DNA of 61,110 bases from Paenibacillus campinasensis (GTDB taxonomy: Bacteria > Bacillota > Bacilli > Paenibacillales > Paenibacillaceae): contig NZ_NPBY01000014.1 in NCBI RefSeq assembly GCF_002272015.1, forward strand, positions 1 to 61,110. Reading direction: 5' to 3'. Below, piece by piece: positions 37,878 to 46,025 of this stretch. The notes below the pieces were generated by a model. The model ran no database searches. It was not told the DNA's origin and saw nothing but the letters and a program-made list of their open reading frames with translations. Position 1 is the first letter of the stretch, and every line of letters starts with the position of its first letter. The translations under genes were made by a program, and so were the position numbers.

Positions 37878-38323
37878 TTCTTTCTCCCGCCTTCCTGCAT
37901 TAACTGCCCCAACTTTTCAAAATTAGAAATGAAGGATTCGATTTCTTCCTCCTCAAAATGCTGCAAATAAGGTGAAATGAGTTCCCTGATTTGCTTGCGG
38001 CACGAATCGAAAATGGAGCGTCCGTGATCGGTAATCGATAGATAGATGATGCGGCGGTCAGCTTCATCCCGCGTTCGCTCAACCATTCCGGCCTGCACCA
38101 GACGATTGACTATCGCCGTAATGGAGCTTTTGCCGACGGAGAACATCTCCGCTAGCTGGGAAGGCGTGCATTGCGGGATATCGTTAATCAGCAGCATGAT
38201 CTGATATTGATCATCGGTCAGCGTTTCGCCAAGCTCCTCCCGAATACGGGCATTGATTCGACGTACAACAAATGAGTGAGCATTCACATACCGGTCGATC
38301 CACTCCTTTATTTTATCGTCCAA
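37874..38323 (-). CDS. MarR-family repressor
   Basis: The 149-residue protein has a winged helix at about residues 45-110 (TPSQLAEMFSVGKSSITAIVNRLVQAG, then the wing with DEADRRIIYL). It is co-transcribed with the MMPL exporter and is probably its repressor. Its promoter overlaps an inverted repeat, so autorepression relieved by a ligand is likely. B. subtilis YdgG/YdgH has the same arrangement. Confidence 0.93.
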   Translation of the reverse strand: MDDKIKEWIDRYVNAHSFVVRRINARIREELGETLTDDQYQIMLLINDIPQCTPSQLAEMFSVGKSSITAIVNRLVQAGMVERTRDEADRRIIYLSITDHGRSIFDSCRKQIRELISPYLQHFEEEEIESFISNFEKLGQLMQEGGRKN

Positions 38324-38342
38324 CAGATTGTTCCTCCTTCAA

Positions 38343-38403
38343 ATAGTTCGATTATGAAATAGTTTTATTATAGAACTATATAGCAGCAGAATATTGAAGT
38401 CAA
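38343..38403 (-). promoter_or_regulatory. MarR-MMPL promoter with overlapping operator
   Basis: On the minus strand, -35 TTGACT (38398-38403), a 17-base spacer and -10 TATAGT (38375-38380). ATAGTTC (38343-38349), ATAGTTT (38359-38365) and the inverse GAACTAT (38373-38379) form three half-sites over and downstream of the -10. Confidence 0.65.
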
Positions 38404-38751
38404 GATGACGCCTTGTCGGACATGGGGGGCTTTCGCTCATTTCGCAAGCCTAGCTTTATACAGATTGTAACATTAAATATAAACCTTCAAGCACCATGAC
38501 GGTATCAGCTTCGGAAAAGCGGACTGCATCAAGGTTCGGAGTCATCAAATTTTGTACTTGCATCAATGTTGTAAGATAGGAATGCACTGCCGGAGATAGC
38601 GTTAATAATGCTTCCGAAGTCAGTTTTGTTGCGAAGACCCCCCAATGAAGCATCTGCTCCACAAAACTAAGTAGATGCTTCCGAAGTCAGTTTTGTTGCG
38701 AAGACCCCCCAATGAAGCATCTGCTCCACAAAACTTTTAGGAGGTTAAATC
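38404..38751. other. Region ahead of the uvrA-like gene
   Basis: This 348-base stretch has no confident gene. A 68-codon minus-strand frame (38456-38662, GTG start, no ribosome site) has protein-like composition but no recognised family and may be a gene remnant. The proximal half is the 67-base tandem duplication 38608-38735. AGGAGG for the uvrA-like gene is at 38739-38744. Confidence 0.5.
38608..38735. repeat. Tandem duplication, 61-bp unit, 67-bp period
   Basis: Copies 38608-38668 and 38675-38735 are identical as read, separated by AAGTAG. Each contains inverted pairs GATGCTTC/GAAGCATC and AGTTTTGT/ACAAAACT. These overlap in a way that allows alternative folds. Confidence 0.9.
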
Positions 38752-41256
38752 ATGCACCCAACCATCAAAATCCGCGGGGCGAGGGAGAACAATCTCAAGA
38801 ACATCTCCCTTGAAATCCCCAAACACAAGCTGATCGTCGTTACAGGTCCTTCCGGTTCGGGGAAATCAACCTTAGCCATGGACACACTCCAGCGGGAATG
38901 CCAGAGGCAATATATGGAGTCCATGGGCATGGTATCCGATTCGGTCAGCAAGCCCAAGGTCGATTCCATCGAGGGATTATCTCCTTCCATCAGCGTTGGC
39001 CAGCATGTGACCAATCGCAATCCGAGATCGACGATCGGGACGGTTACCGATATCTATACCCTGCTTCGTATATTGTTTGCCAAGCTCGGGGAGCGGCCGT
39101 GCCCTGCTTGCGGTGAGACGGTTGCCCCGCCGGTCGATGGCGTGCCTGCCCAGATCTCTGCGGATGACTCCGAGCCCTACGATGCATTTGAGACGGTTCG
39201 TTGCAGGCGATGCGGTCATTCACTGGAGAAGCTGACCATGTCGCATTTCTCGTTCAACAAGCCAGAAGGGGCTTGTGAGACTTGCAGCGGTCTTGGCCAT
39301 ACAGTCGAACTGAACATGGAGGCGGTGTTCAGACCGGAGCTGAGCTTGAAAGACGGGGCTGTCACGACATGGTACAGCGCGATTGTGGATTACAGCACGA
39401 ATATATTAAAGGCGGCCGCGAAGTATTACGGCTTTTCGTTTGATGAGCATCTGCCTTTGCAGGATTATTCGGAAATCCAGCGCGATTTGCTCTATTACGG
39501 TGTGGAAAGCGAGCCATTTGCCCGCCATTTCCCAGACATGAAACCGCCCAAGACGGTGAGTCAAGGCAAATTCGAAGGGGTGGTGACTGGGATCCGCCGA
39601 AGATATCTGGAGAAAGGAAGCGAATCCTCCGAGGCTTCCCTGTTCCACGAGTTCACATGCACCGATTGCCAAGGCTCCAAGCTGAAGAAAAGCAGCCGCG
39701 AGGTCCGGGTGGACGGTGTATCCATCAGCGAAGTCAATGCCTGGGCGATCGGCGATGCATTAACCTGGCTGGAAAGGCTTGGCGGCAAGCTTTCGGAAGA
39801 TCACCTGCATATCGTGGAACCGATCATTCATGACTGCGTAATAAGACTGAAACGCATTATGGACGTCGGGCTAGGCTATATGTCGCTGGAGCGGCAGGTC
39901 GTCACGATGTCCGGAGGTGAAGCCCAGCGACTGCGGCTCGCTTCAATTCTTGGCTCAGGACTCACCGGTGTGCTGTACATTTTGGATGAGCCGACTACCG
40001 GTCTGCACCCGAAAGATACAAGAGGATTGATCCAGGTGCTGAAGCAGCTTCGTGATCTGGGGAACACCGTGCTTGTCATTGAGCATGACGAGGAAGTGAT
40101 GCAGGCTGCCGATCATATTATCGACATCGGCCCGGGAGCAGGCTCGAAGGGCGGTACGGTCGTAGGCCAAGGAACATTCGAGCAGCTGTTGCAACAGCCT
40201 TCTTCCGTGACGGGTGCTTATTTTAGGGAGTATGGAGGGCATTGGCCGGGAAGGCAGCCAAGGCCGGGCAACGGCAACAAACTAACGATTCATGAAGCCT
40301 CCCTTCGGAATTTGAAGCAAATTACGGTTTCCTTCCCGCTCGGTTGTCTGGTCTCGGTAACGGGTGTGTCCGGTTCCGGCAAATCAACGCTGTTATTCGA
40401 TCTGCTGGCCGAATCAGGCAGCGGGAGCAAGACGCCTCCCGGCTGCAAGGACATTACCGGCTGGGATTCGATTGGCCAGCTTGTTACGGTGGATCAGTCC
40501 CCGGTATCTCGCATGCAGCGTTCGAACGTAGCCACATACACGGATGTGTATACCCATATTCGAAGCGTGTTCGCGAGCTTGCCTGAAGCCAGACGAAACC
40601 GGCTGACTGCCAAGCATTTTTCCTTTAACACGCCGGGAGGACGCTGTGAAACCTGTCAGGGGCTTGGTGTCGTACCGATGCACATGCACTTTCTGCCCGA
40701 GATCGAAATTCGTTGTCCGGCATGCCGAGGCAAACGTTTCAAGCCGGAGGTGCTCGAGGTGACGTATCAAGGGTATTCTATCTCCGATATGCTTGATATG
40801 ACGGTGGAGGAAAGTCTACCGGTGCTGGAGGGCCAGCCGAAAGTTCTTGAGCTGACTCGCCTGCTCTGCGAAGTTGGACTTGGTTATTTGAAATGGGGAC
40901 AGTCTGTGCGCACTTTGTCCGGCGGTGAGGGTCAGCGGATTAAGCTGGCGAAGGAGCTAAGCAAGAAGACGAAGAAGCATACGCTGTACCTTCTGGACGA
41001 GCCTTCAACCGGACTTCATCCCGCCGACGTCAGACAGCTGCTGCATCTGCTAGACCGGTTGGTCGATGCAGGCAACACGGTTATTCTGGTTGAACATCAT
41101 ATGGATCTAATTGCTGCCTCGGACTGGATTGTTGATATCGGTCCGGGTGGAGGGGCCGCCGGCGGAGCGGTTGTGGCCGAGGGGACCCCCGAAGCGGTCG
41201 CACAAGTGGAGAAGTCGCATACCGGGCGATTCCTCAAGGAATTAAGATATGGATAG
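38752..41256 (+). CDS. UvrA-like ABC ATPase (UvrA2-type paralogue)
   Basis: The 834-residue protein has two ABC modules: Walker [10 protein letters not shown] near residue 33 and GVSGSGKST near 538; signatures MSGGEAQRL near 387 and LSGGEGQRI near 722; Walker [13 protein letters not shown] and [12 protein letters not shown]. Zinc-finger Cys pairs occur ([37 protein letters not shown]). It is about 100 residues shorter than housekeeping UvrA, as in the accessory UvrA2/drug-resistance branch. It should bind damaged or drug-bound DNA. AGGAGG lies upstream. The ABC exporter gene follows by 16 bases, suggesting a resistance operon. Confidence 0.9.
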   Translation: MHPTIKIRGARENNLKNISLEIPKHKLIVVTGPSGSGKSTLAMDTLQRECQRQYMESMGMVSDSVSKPKVDSIEGLSPSISVGQHVTNRNPRSTIGTVTDIYTLLRILFAKLGERPCPACGETVAPPVDGVPAQISADDSEPYDAFETVRCRRCGHSLEKLTMSHFSFNKPEGACETCSGLGHTVELNMEAVFRPELSLKDGAVTTWYSAIVDYSTNILKAAAKYYGFSFDEHLPLQDYSEIQRDLLYYGVESEPFARHFPDMKPPKTVSQGKFEGVVTGIRRRYLEKGSESSEASLFHEFTCTDCQGSKLKKSSREVRVDGVSISEVNAWAIGDALTWLERLGGKLSEDHLHIVEPIIHDCVIRLKRIMDVGLGYMSLERQVVTMSGGEAQRLRLASILGSGLTGVLYILDEPTTGLHPKDTRGLIQVLKQLRDLGNTVLVIEHDEEVMQAADHIIDIGPGAGSKGGTVVGQGTFEQLLQQPSSVTGAYFREYGGHWPGRQPRPGNGNKLTIHEASLRNLKQITVSFPLGCLVSVTGVSGSGKSTLLFDLLAESGSGSKTPPGCKDITGWDSIGQLVTVDQSPVSRMQRSNVATYTDVYTHIRSVFASLPEARRNRLTAKHFSFNTPGGRCETCQGLGVVPMHMHFLPEIEIRCPACRGKRFKPEVLEVTYQGYSISDMLDMTVEESLPVLEGQPKVLELTRLLCEVGLGYLKWGQSVRTLSGGEGQRIKLAKELSKKTKKHTLYLLDEPSTGLHPADVRQLLHLLDRLVDAGNTVILVEHHMDLIAASDWIVDIGPGGGAAGGAVVAEGTPEAVAQVEKSHTGRFLKELRYG

Positions 41257-41272
41257 GAAAGAGGAGTGAGGC

Positions 41273-43069
41273 TTGGTGGATCAAACGACAGAGAATGTAA
41301 AGATGGAAGAAGAGAAAGGGGCGGTCACACGGACGACCGTCCGTTACCTGATCCGGCTGCTGGGATCGGCAGGCATTCCCAAGCTGGTGCTTGCCTTTGC
41401 AGTAGTGCTGAGCTTGATCGGAGCGGTCACAGGGCTCATCGTTCCGCTGATCACCGGGCAGCTGATCGACAGCTTCTCGGCCGATATGCTGCGGATGGAG
41501 ACGATTGGCATTCTGATTGCGATGTTCCTGCTTGAAGCGGTATCCAGCGGGTTCTCGTACTATATGCTCGCTTATGTCGGGAACCAGACGGTGAATAAAA
41601 TCCGAAAGCGACTCTGGAACAAGGTATTGGCACTGCCAGTCCCGTTTTTTGACCGTCATCGCTCGGCTGAGACAATGAGCCGGGTCACGAATGATACGAA
41701 TGAGGTGAAGACACTCATCACCGACCACCTCATCTCATTTTTCTCCAATTTGCTTACCGTTGCTGGGGCGGTGGCGATTCTGTTCTACCTGGATTGGCAG
41801 ATGACGCTGATTATTCTGATTGCTGTGCCGGTCGGTTTCGGCATTCTGATGCCAATCGGCGGTAAAATGTACAAGGTATCCATGAGCCAGTACGGCAAAC
41901 TTGCCCAATTGTCGGCCATGCTGACCCAGGTGATCGGCGAAATCCGCCTAGTTAAAGCCTCCAACGCCGAGCGGCGTGAGGAGAAGAGCGGCTATGACCA
42001 GATGGATGATCTGTACCGCTTCGGCATGAAGGAAGCGAAGATCAATGCGGTGCTCATTCCGCTCATGTCGATGGTGATGGTGGTGCTGCTGGTCGTCATT
42101 ATCGGTTACGGCGGTGTCCGGGTATCCTCGGGTGCGCTGAGCGCAGGCGAGCTGGTTTCCTTCATCCTGCTGCTGTTCCAGATTATGTTCCCCTTCAGTC
42201 AGTTTGCCACGTTCTACACGCAGCTCCAGAAGGTTATGGCGGCGACAGAGCGCTTGAGACTGATTCTTGAATACGAGCCGGAGACGGAAGAACGCGCAGC
42301 GCTGCAGGCTCCGCAGGGACATCAGGACTTGGCATTCCGCGAGGTAACCTTTGCTTATCATGAAGGGGAGACGATTCTGTCAGAGGTAAGCTTCACCATT
42401 CCGGCCAAAAAAGTGACGGCGCTTGTCGGACCGAGCGGAAGCGGCAAAACAACGGTGTTCTCTTTGATCGAGCGTTTCTATACGCCAAGCAGCGGCTCGA
42501 TCGAGTTTGGGGAGGTGCCAATCCGGGATTACAGCCTGGACTCCTGGCGCAGAAAGCTCGGCTACGTCTCCCAGGACAGCCCGCTCATGACCGGGACGAT
42601 CCGCGACAACATTATCTACGGCCGGGAGGAGCCTGTGACCGAGGAGGAGATCGCTGAGGTGGCAAGGTTGGCTTATGCGGAAGGTTTTATTCAATCGCTG
42701 CCAAGAGGCTATGATACGGAGGTTGGCGAGAGAGGCATTCAGCTGTCTGGCGGTCAGCGGCAGCGGGTGGCCATCGCCAGAGCCTTGCTCAGGAAGCCGG
42801 ATATCCTGCTGCTGGATGAAGCGACGGCCAGCCTGGACAGCGACTCCGAGCATGAAGTGCAGAAGGCGCTCAACAATCTGATGGAGGAGCGGACAACGGT
42901 GGTCATCGCGCATCGACTGTCCACGGTCGTGGAAGCCGACCAGATTGTCGTGCTGGAGAACGGTCGCATTACGGGCAGCGGCAAGCATGAGGAGCTGCTG
43001 CTTAGCCATCCGTCCTATGCGGAGTGGGCCAAGAAGCAGTTTCATATCGGGAATGACGCAGAAGTGTGA
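41273..43069 (+). CDS. ABC exporter, fused permease-ATPase
   Basis: The 598-residue half-transporter has six membrane segments (about 25-320) and an ATPase domain with Walker A GPSGSGKTT near 387, signature LSGGQRQRVAIARAL near 490, Walker B ILLLDEATASLDS and H-loop VIAHRLSTV. It resembles the MdlB/BmrA multidrug group and would work as a homodimer. The start is TTG (41273) or the GTG three bases later; GAGGAG is six to nine bases upstream. It is co-transcribed with the UvrA-like gene, and a strong terminator follows. Confidence 0.93.
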   Translation: MVDQTTENVKMEEEKGAVTRTTVRYLIRLLGSAGIPKLVLAFAVVLSLIGAVTGLIVPLITGQLIDSFSADMLRMETIGILIAMFLLEAVSSGFSYYMLAYVGNQTVNKIRKRLWNKVLALPVPFFDRHRSAETMSRVTNDTNEVKTLITDHLISFFSNLLTVAGAVAILFYLDWQMTLIILIAVPVGFGILMPIGGKMYKVSMSQYGKLAQLSAMLTQVIGEIRLVKASNAERREEKSGYDQMDDLYRFGMKEAKINAVLIPLMSMVMVVLLVVIIGYGGVRVSSGALSAGELVSFILLLFQIMFPFSQFATFYTQLQKVMAATERLRLILEYEPETEERAALQAPQGHQDLAFREVTFAYHEGETILSEVSFTIPAKKVTALVGPSGSGKTTVFSLIERFYTPSSGSIEFGEVPIRDYSLDSWRRKLGYVSQDSPLMTGTIRDNIIYGREEPVTEEEIAEVARLAYAEGFIQSLPRGYDTEVGERGIQLSGGQRQRVAIARALLRKPDILLLDEATASLDSDSEHEVQKALNNLMEERTTVVIAHRLSTVVEADQIVVLENGRITGSGKHEELLLSHPSYAEWAKKQFHIGNDAEV

Positions 43070-43146
43070 AGTTGTCGTCTCATCAAGAAAAGTCAGGGGA
43101 GCTCAGGCCTATCAACGGCCTGAAGTCGCTTCCTATAACAAACACT

Positions 43147-43187
43147 GGACTCCGGGGCTAAGTATAGCTTAACGGAGTCCCTTTTTT
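43147..43187 (+). terminator. Terminator of the uvrA-like/exporter operon
   Basis: GGACTCCG pairs with CGGAGTCC around an inner TAAG/CTTA pairing, followed by CTTTTTT. Confidence 0.9.
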
Positions 43188-43297
43188 CTGTAATCGACTA
43201 CCGGTCTTATGGATATACGGATATAATATTTCATCGGTTTGTCGGCCCGAAATTTGATATGATCAATGTAAATATAAAAAAAAGGGGGAGGCTTTCT

Positions 43298-44200
43298 ATG
43301 ACTTTGCAGCAGTTAAGATACGTCATTGAGGTTGCCAACCGCGGCTCGATGAACGAGGCGGCCAGGAGGCTGTTCATTTCGCAGCCCAGTCTCTCCAGTG
43401 CGATCAAGGATCTGGAAGAGGAGCTTGGCATTACAATCTTCGAACGGACGAACAAAGGGATCATCTTGTCCAAAGAGGGAGCCGAGTTTCTCGGATATGC
43501 GCGTCAGGTGGTGGAGCAGGCTGAGCTTCTGGAGAGCAGATATTTGAACGCTAAGCCTTCACCGCAGCATTTTTCCGTCTCGACGCAGCACTATGCGTTT
43601 GCTGTGAATGCTTTTGTCTATTTGGTGCAGCAATACGGGCAGGACGAATACGAGCTGGCGCTGCGTGAAACGAAGACCTACGAGATCATCCAAGACGTCA
43701 AGACGCTGCGGAGCGAAATAGGCATTCTGTATCTCAACGAATTCAACTCCAAGGTGATTAACAAGCTGTTGAAGGATGCGGGCTTGCAGTTTACAAGCTT
43801 GTTTACAGCACGGCCGCATATATTCATCAGCATTAAAAATCCGCTTGCGAAGCAGTCGATAGTGACCATTGAGGAGCTGCAAAATTATCCGTACCTGTCC
43901 TTTGAGCAGGGGGAGTACAACTCCTTCCACTTCTCTGAGGAAATTCTGAGCACGCTGTCTCACAAGAAAAGCATTCGTGTCAACGACCGGGCTACATTGT
44001 TTAATTTGTTGATCGGTCTGAATGGGTATACGATCTCCACCGGCGTGCTGAGCGCGGATCTGAACGGCAATGAAATTATTCCGGTGCCGCTGGACTGTGA
44101 CGAGACGATCAACGTAGGCTGGATCAATCATAAGAACGTGTCGCTGTCCAAGCTTGCCGAGGCCTATGTGGAGGCACTGCACCGGGCGATTGCGGAGTAG
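43298..44200 (+). CDS. LysR-family regulator
   Basis: The 300-residue protein has a winged helix MTLQQLRYVIEVANRGSMNE with FISQPSLSSAIKDLEEELG, and a LysR effector domain (about 90-295). The chosen ATG follows GGGGGAGG by six bases; an ATG 13 codons upstream is spurious. The target is unclear, since its neighbours are the exporter operon and a repeat element. The TAG stop codon is also the first triplet of a tandem array. Confidence 0.92.
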   Translation: MTLQQLRYVIEVANRGSMNEAARRLFISQPSLSSAIKDLEEELGITIFERTNKGIILSKEGAEFLGYARQVVEQAELLESRYLNAKPSPQHFSVSTQHYAFAVNAFVYLVQQYGQDEYELALRETKTYEIIQDVKTLRSEIGILYLNEFNSKVINKLLKDAGLQFTSLFTARPHIFISIKNPLAKQSIVTIEELQNYPYLSFEQGEYNSFHFSEEILSTLSHKKSIRVNDRATLFNLLIGLNGYTISTGVLSADLNGNEIIPVPLDCDETINVGWINHKNVSLSKLAEAYVEALHRAIAE

Positions 44201-44290
44201 ATGCAAAATAGATGCAAGGATAGATGCAAGGATAGATGCAAGGATAGATGCAACGTAGATGTAACATAGATGCAAAATAGAGGCAGAGAA
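44198..44290. repeat. 11-12 bp tandem array starting at the LysR stop codon
   Basis: Seven units of TAGATGCAAGGA and 11-base variants run head to tail, with a degenerate last unit TAGAGGCAGAG. The first TAG is the stop codon of the LysR gene. Confidence 0.88.
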
Positions 44291-44370
44291 ACTGCGGCAC
44301 AGCTGTGGAGTAACTGCGGAGTAGCGGATTAACACTCGCTATCCAGGAACTTTGCATCATTATCCCTTTT

Positions 44371-44434
44371 GATCAGGTCGCACAGAGATCAGGTAGTACA
44401 GAGATCAGGTAGTACAGAGATCAGGCAGCACAGA
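44371..44434. repeat. Four 16-bp units seeded in the left TIR
   Basis: GATCAGGTAGTACAGA occurs twice exactly (44387-44418). It is flanked by variants at 44371-44386 and 44419-44434. The first unit begins inside the terminal inverted repeat. Confidence 0.92.
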
Positions 44435-44527
44435 AACAGCCAACCAGGAAGAGCGATAAATTTACATGCTCAGAAGAAGATATATTTTGGTAAAGGCAAT
44501 TGCAGATCATGAGCTTGTCTCAGGCGA

Positions 44528-44720
44528 AGGTCGAAGTTTAAGTGAAGTGAACCAAGCCAGGCAGCAGATCCTGAATTTAGATGAGATGAACCGAGCCAGA
44601 CAAAGGTTCTACATTTAGACGAGATGAACCAAACTAGGCAGTAAATCCTGAATTTGACAAGATGAAACAGACCCGACAATAGTTCCAGGTTTAGGCGAAG
44701 TGAAAAGGGCGGAGCAGAAG
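44528..44720. repeat. Five degenerate 38-39 bp units
   Basis: Units align on GAATTTAGATGAGATGAACC, followed by a CCAGRCA-like segment. They begin near 44528, 44568, 44607, 44645 and 44683. Confidence 0.75.
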
Positions 44721-44772
44721 ATAAAGCCCAGGCAAAATGAAACAGAGTGCCCATCACCTTTCCATCCTCACG

Positions 44773-45681
44773 TCAGGAAACAGCCGCGAAAGGCTGTTTC
44801 CGTTGGACTTCGATCAGCTGGCGGTAGGGAAGCGCGGGGATCGCCATACAGATCTGCAGCAGCTTATGCCGCATCGTTTCAACAGTTCCGGACAGGCGTA
44901 GCCAGCGGCGTCTGGTGTATTCATTCAGGTATGCCTGCAGATGCTTAACTCCCAGAGCTCCATACGTACTCTTCAGCGATTGCCACGCCTCTCTAACCAC
45001 TTTCCGCAAAGGAGCATACAACCGAAAGGCTTGAGGAAACAATTGAACCGCTGATGTACCGGCATCCACATGCTCGTCAATGAATGCGGTTAAATCGCGA
45101 CGGGTTGCCCTTTCATCGCCTCCTCGCTTATGTGGCACCAGGCGTATTTTCACCTGCTGCAGCTCGCCGGACTCCGCTACCGAGCAGGCGGCGGTGACCG
45201 CCGTGGCATACGGATGCGAAACTGAACACCGGGAGGGATTACGTCCATACTGATCGGAGTTCACCTTTACCTCTCCGTAGAGCAGTTCCCGGGCATCGAA
45301 TTCCAGGGCGGCATGGCGTATTTTGTGCAGCATGAGCCACGCAGTCTTGTAAGTAACCCCAATTACCTGACTCAGCCGCATCGCCGAGATGCCATCAGGG
45401 AGCAGAAACAATTCCAGGGCCATGAACCACTTGAGCAGAGGCAGACGAGTTCCTTCAAACATCGTGCCGACCAGAGCCGACGTTTGATGCTTGCAATGTC
45501 CGCACTCAAACAAGGGGATGCGCCGTGAGGTCAGACGGCTACAGCGGGTGTGTTCACAACGCGGGCAGATGAAGCCGCTCGGCCACTTCATAGCGATCAG
45601 TGTTTCCATGCAAGCTTGCTCGCTAGAATAACGACTATTGAAGGATTGAAGCGCTGCTTCCAGATGAACATCCATTTCCAC
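44773..45681 (-). CDS. ISXO2/IS1595-type transposase relative, apparently catalytically dead
   Basis: The 302-residue protein has the family's N-terminal zinc ribbon (CPRCEH and CGHC, about residues 38-66), the QTSALVGTMFEGTRLPLLKW and GVTYKTAWLMLHKIRHA segments, and the C-terminal LKSTYGALGVKHLQAYLNEY. In active relatives the next segment reads EVDET; here it is GEVKVNSD. The second Asp position reads QLFPQAFRLY, and the third acidic site (usually IEGFW) reads VREAW after a shortened linker. The frame is nonetheless open and full length. The start is GTG at 45681 or ATG at 45675, with GGGGGGGA upstream. The promoter carries LexA-type boxes. A domesticated DNA-binding role is possible. Confidence 0.82.
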   Translation of the reverse strand: MEMDVHLEAALQSFNSRYSSEQACMETLIAMKWPSGFICPRCEHTRCSRLTSRRIPLFECGHCKHQTSALVGTMFEGTRLPLLKWFMALELFLLPDGISAMRLSQVIGVTYKTAWLMLHKIRHAALEFDARELLYGEVKVNSDQYGRNPSRCSVSHPYATAVTAACSVAESGELQQVKIRLVPHKRGGDERATRRDLTAFIDEHVDAGTSAVQLFPQAFRLYAPLRKVVREAWQSLKSTYGALGVKHLQAYLNEYTRRRWLRLSGTVETMRHKLLQICMAIPALPYRQLIEVQRKQPFAAVS

Positions 45682-45705
45682 TCGTCCCCCCCAAACAGCA
45701 AAATA

Positions 45706-45757
45706 CGTACATACGTTCTATTATCTGTATTATACCGAACTAATGTTCTCTTATCAA
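45706..45757 (-). promoter_or_regulatory. Promoter with LexA/DinR boxes for the transposase-like gene
   Basis: Minus strand: -35 TTGATA (45752-45757), 17-base spacer, -10 TATAAT (45729-45734). The perfect GAAC-TAAT-GTTC (45737-45748, plus-strand reading; flanked as CGAAC...GTTCT) lies wholly inside the spacer. A second box, AGAACGTATGTACG on the minus strand (45706-45719), has one mismatch in the arm and sits at the predicted start of transcription. This is the geometry of SOS-repressed promoters in Gram-positive bacteria. Confidence 0.72.
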
Positions 45758-45890
45758 GTCGAAAATATCATTTGAATGATCCATGGATCCCCACCTCTAT
45801 TTGTTTACTCTTTCATCTTGCCTGTTCCTTGTTCTCTCCTCTGTCCTGACTTATAGGGATAATCATGCTAAAGCAATGAATAAAGATATC

Positions 45891-45914
45891 AAGACACCAA
45901 GACACCAAGACACT
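45891..45914. repeat. Three 8-bp units
   Basis: AAGACACC twice, then AAGACACT, just outside the right end of E2. Confidence 0.8.
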
Positions 45915-45949
45915 GAGGAATTTGCTATAACATATTTTTGTTTAATATA

Positions 45950-45978
45950 TTGCACAAAGGGGTAGGATTGCATACAAT
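45950..45978 (+). promoter_or_regulatory. Promoter of the threonine-catabolism operon
   Basis: TTGCAC, 17-base spacer, TACAAT. The predicted start lies about 40 bases before the kbl start codon. Confidence 0.75.
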
Positions 45979-46025
45979 AGGGGTGAAATCATACTTTGAA
46001 TTTCCATGTGCGGGAGGGAATGGGG

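Larger units (their letters stand above)
44349..45873. mobile_element. TIR-bounded element E2 (1525 bp) carrying a transposase-like gene
   Basis: The left end 44349-44377 and inverted right end 45845-45873 are imperfect 29-base repeats with GCA-NN-ATTATCCC and inward TCAGG, as in E1 and E3. Inside, left to right: a 16-base array (44371-44434), a 38-39 base array (about 44528-44720) and the minus-strand ISXO2-like gene with its own promoter (45729-45757). No target-site duplication is obvious. The frames inside the arrays are products of the repeats, not genes. Confidence 0.7.

Noticed and set aside
38456..38662. 68-codon minus-strand frame before the uvrA-like gene
   Set aside because: Protein-like composition, but GTG start without a ribosome site inside a duplicated segment; kept only as a possible remnant.
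44470..44757. 95-codon minus-strand frame inside E2
   Set aside because: Its repeated WLGS-HLN blocks come from the 38-39 base tandem array; no ribosome site.
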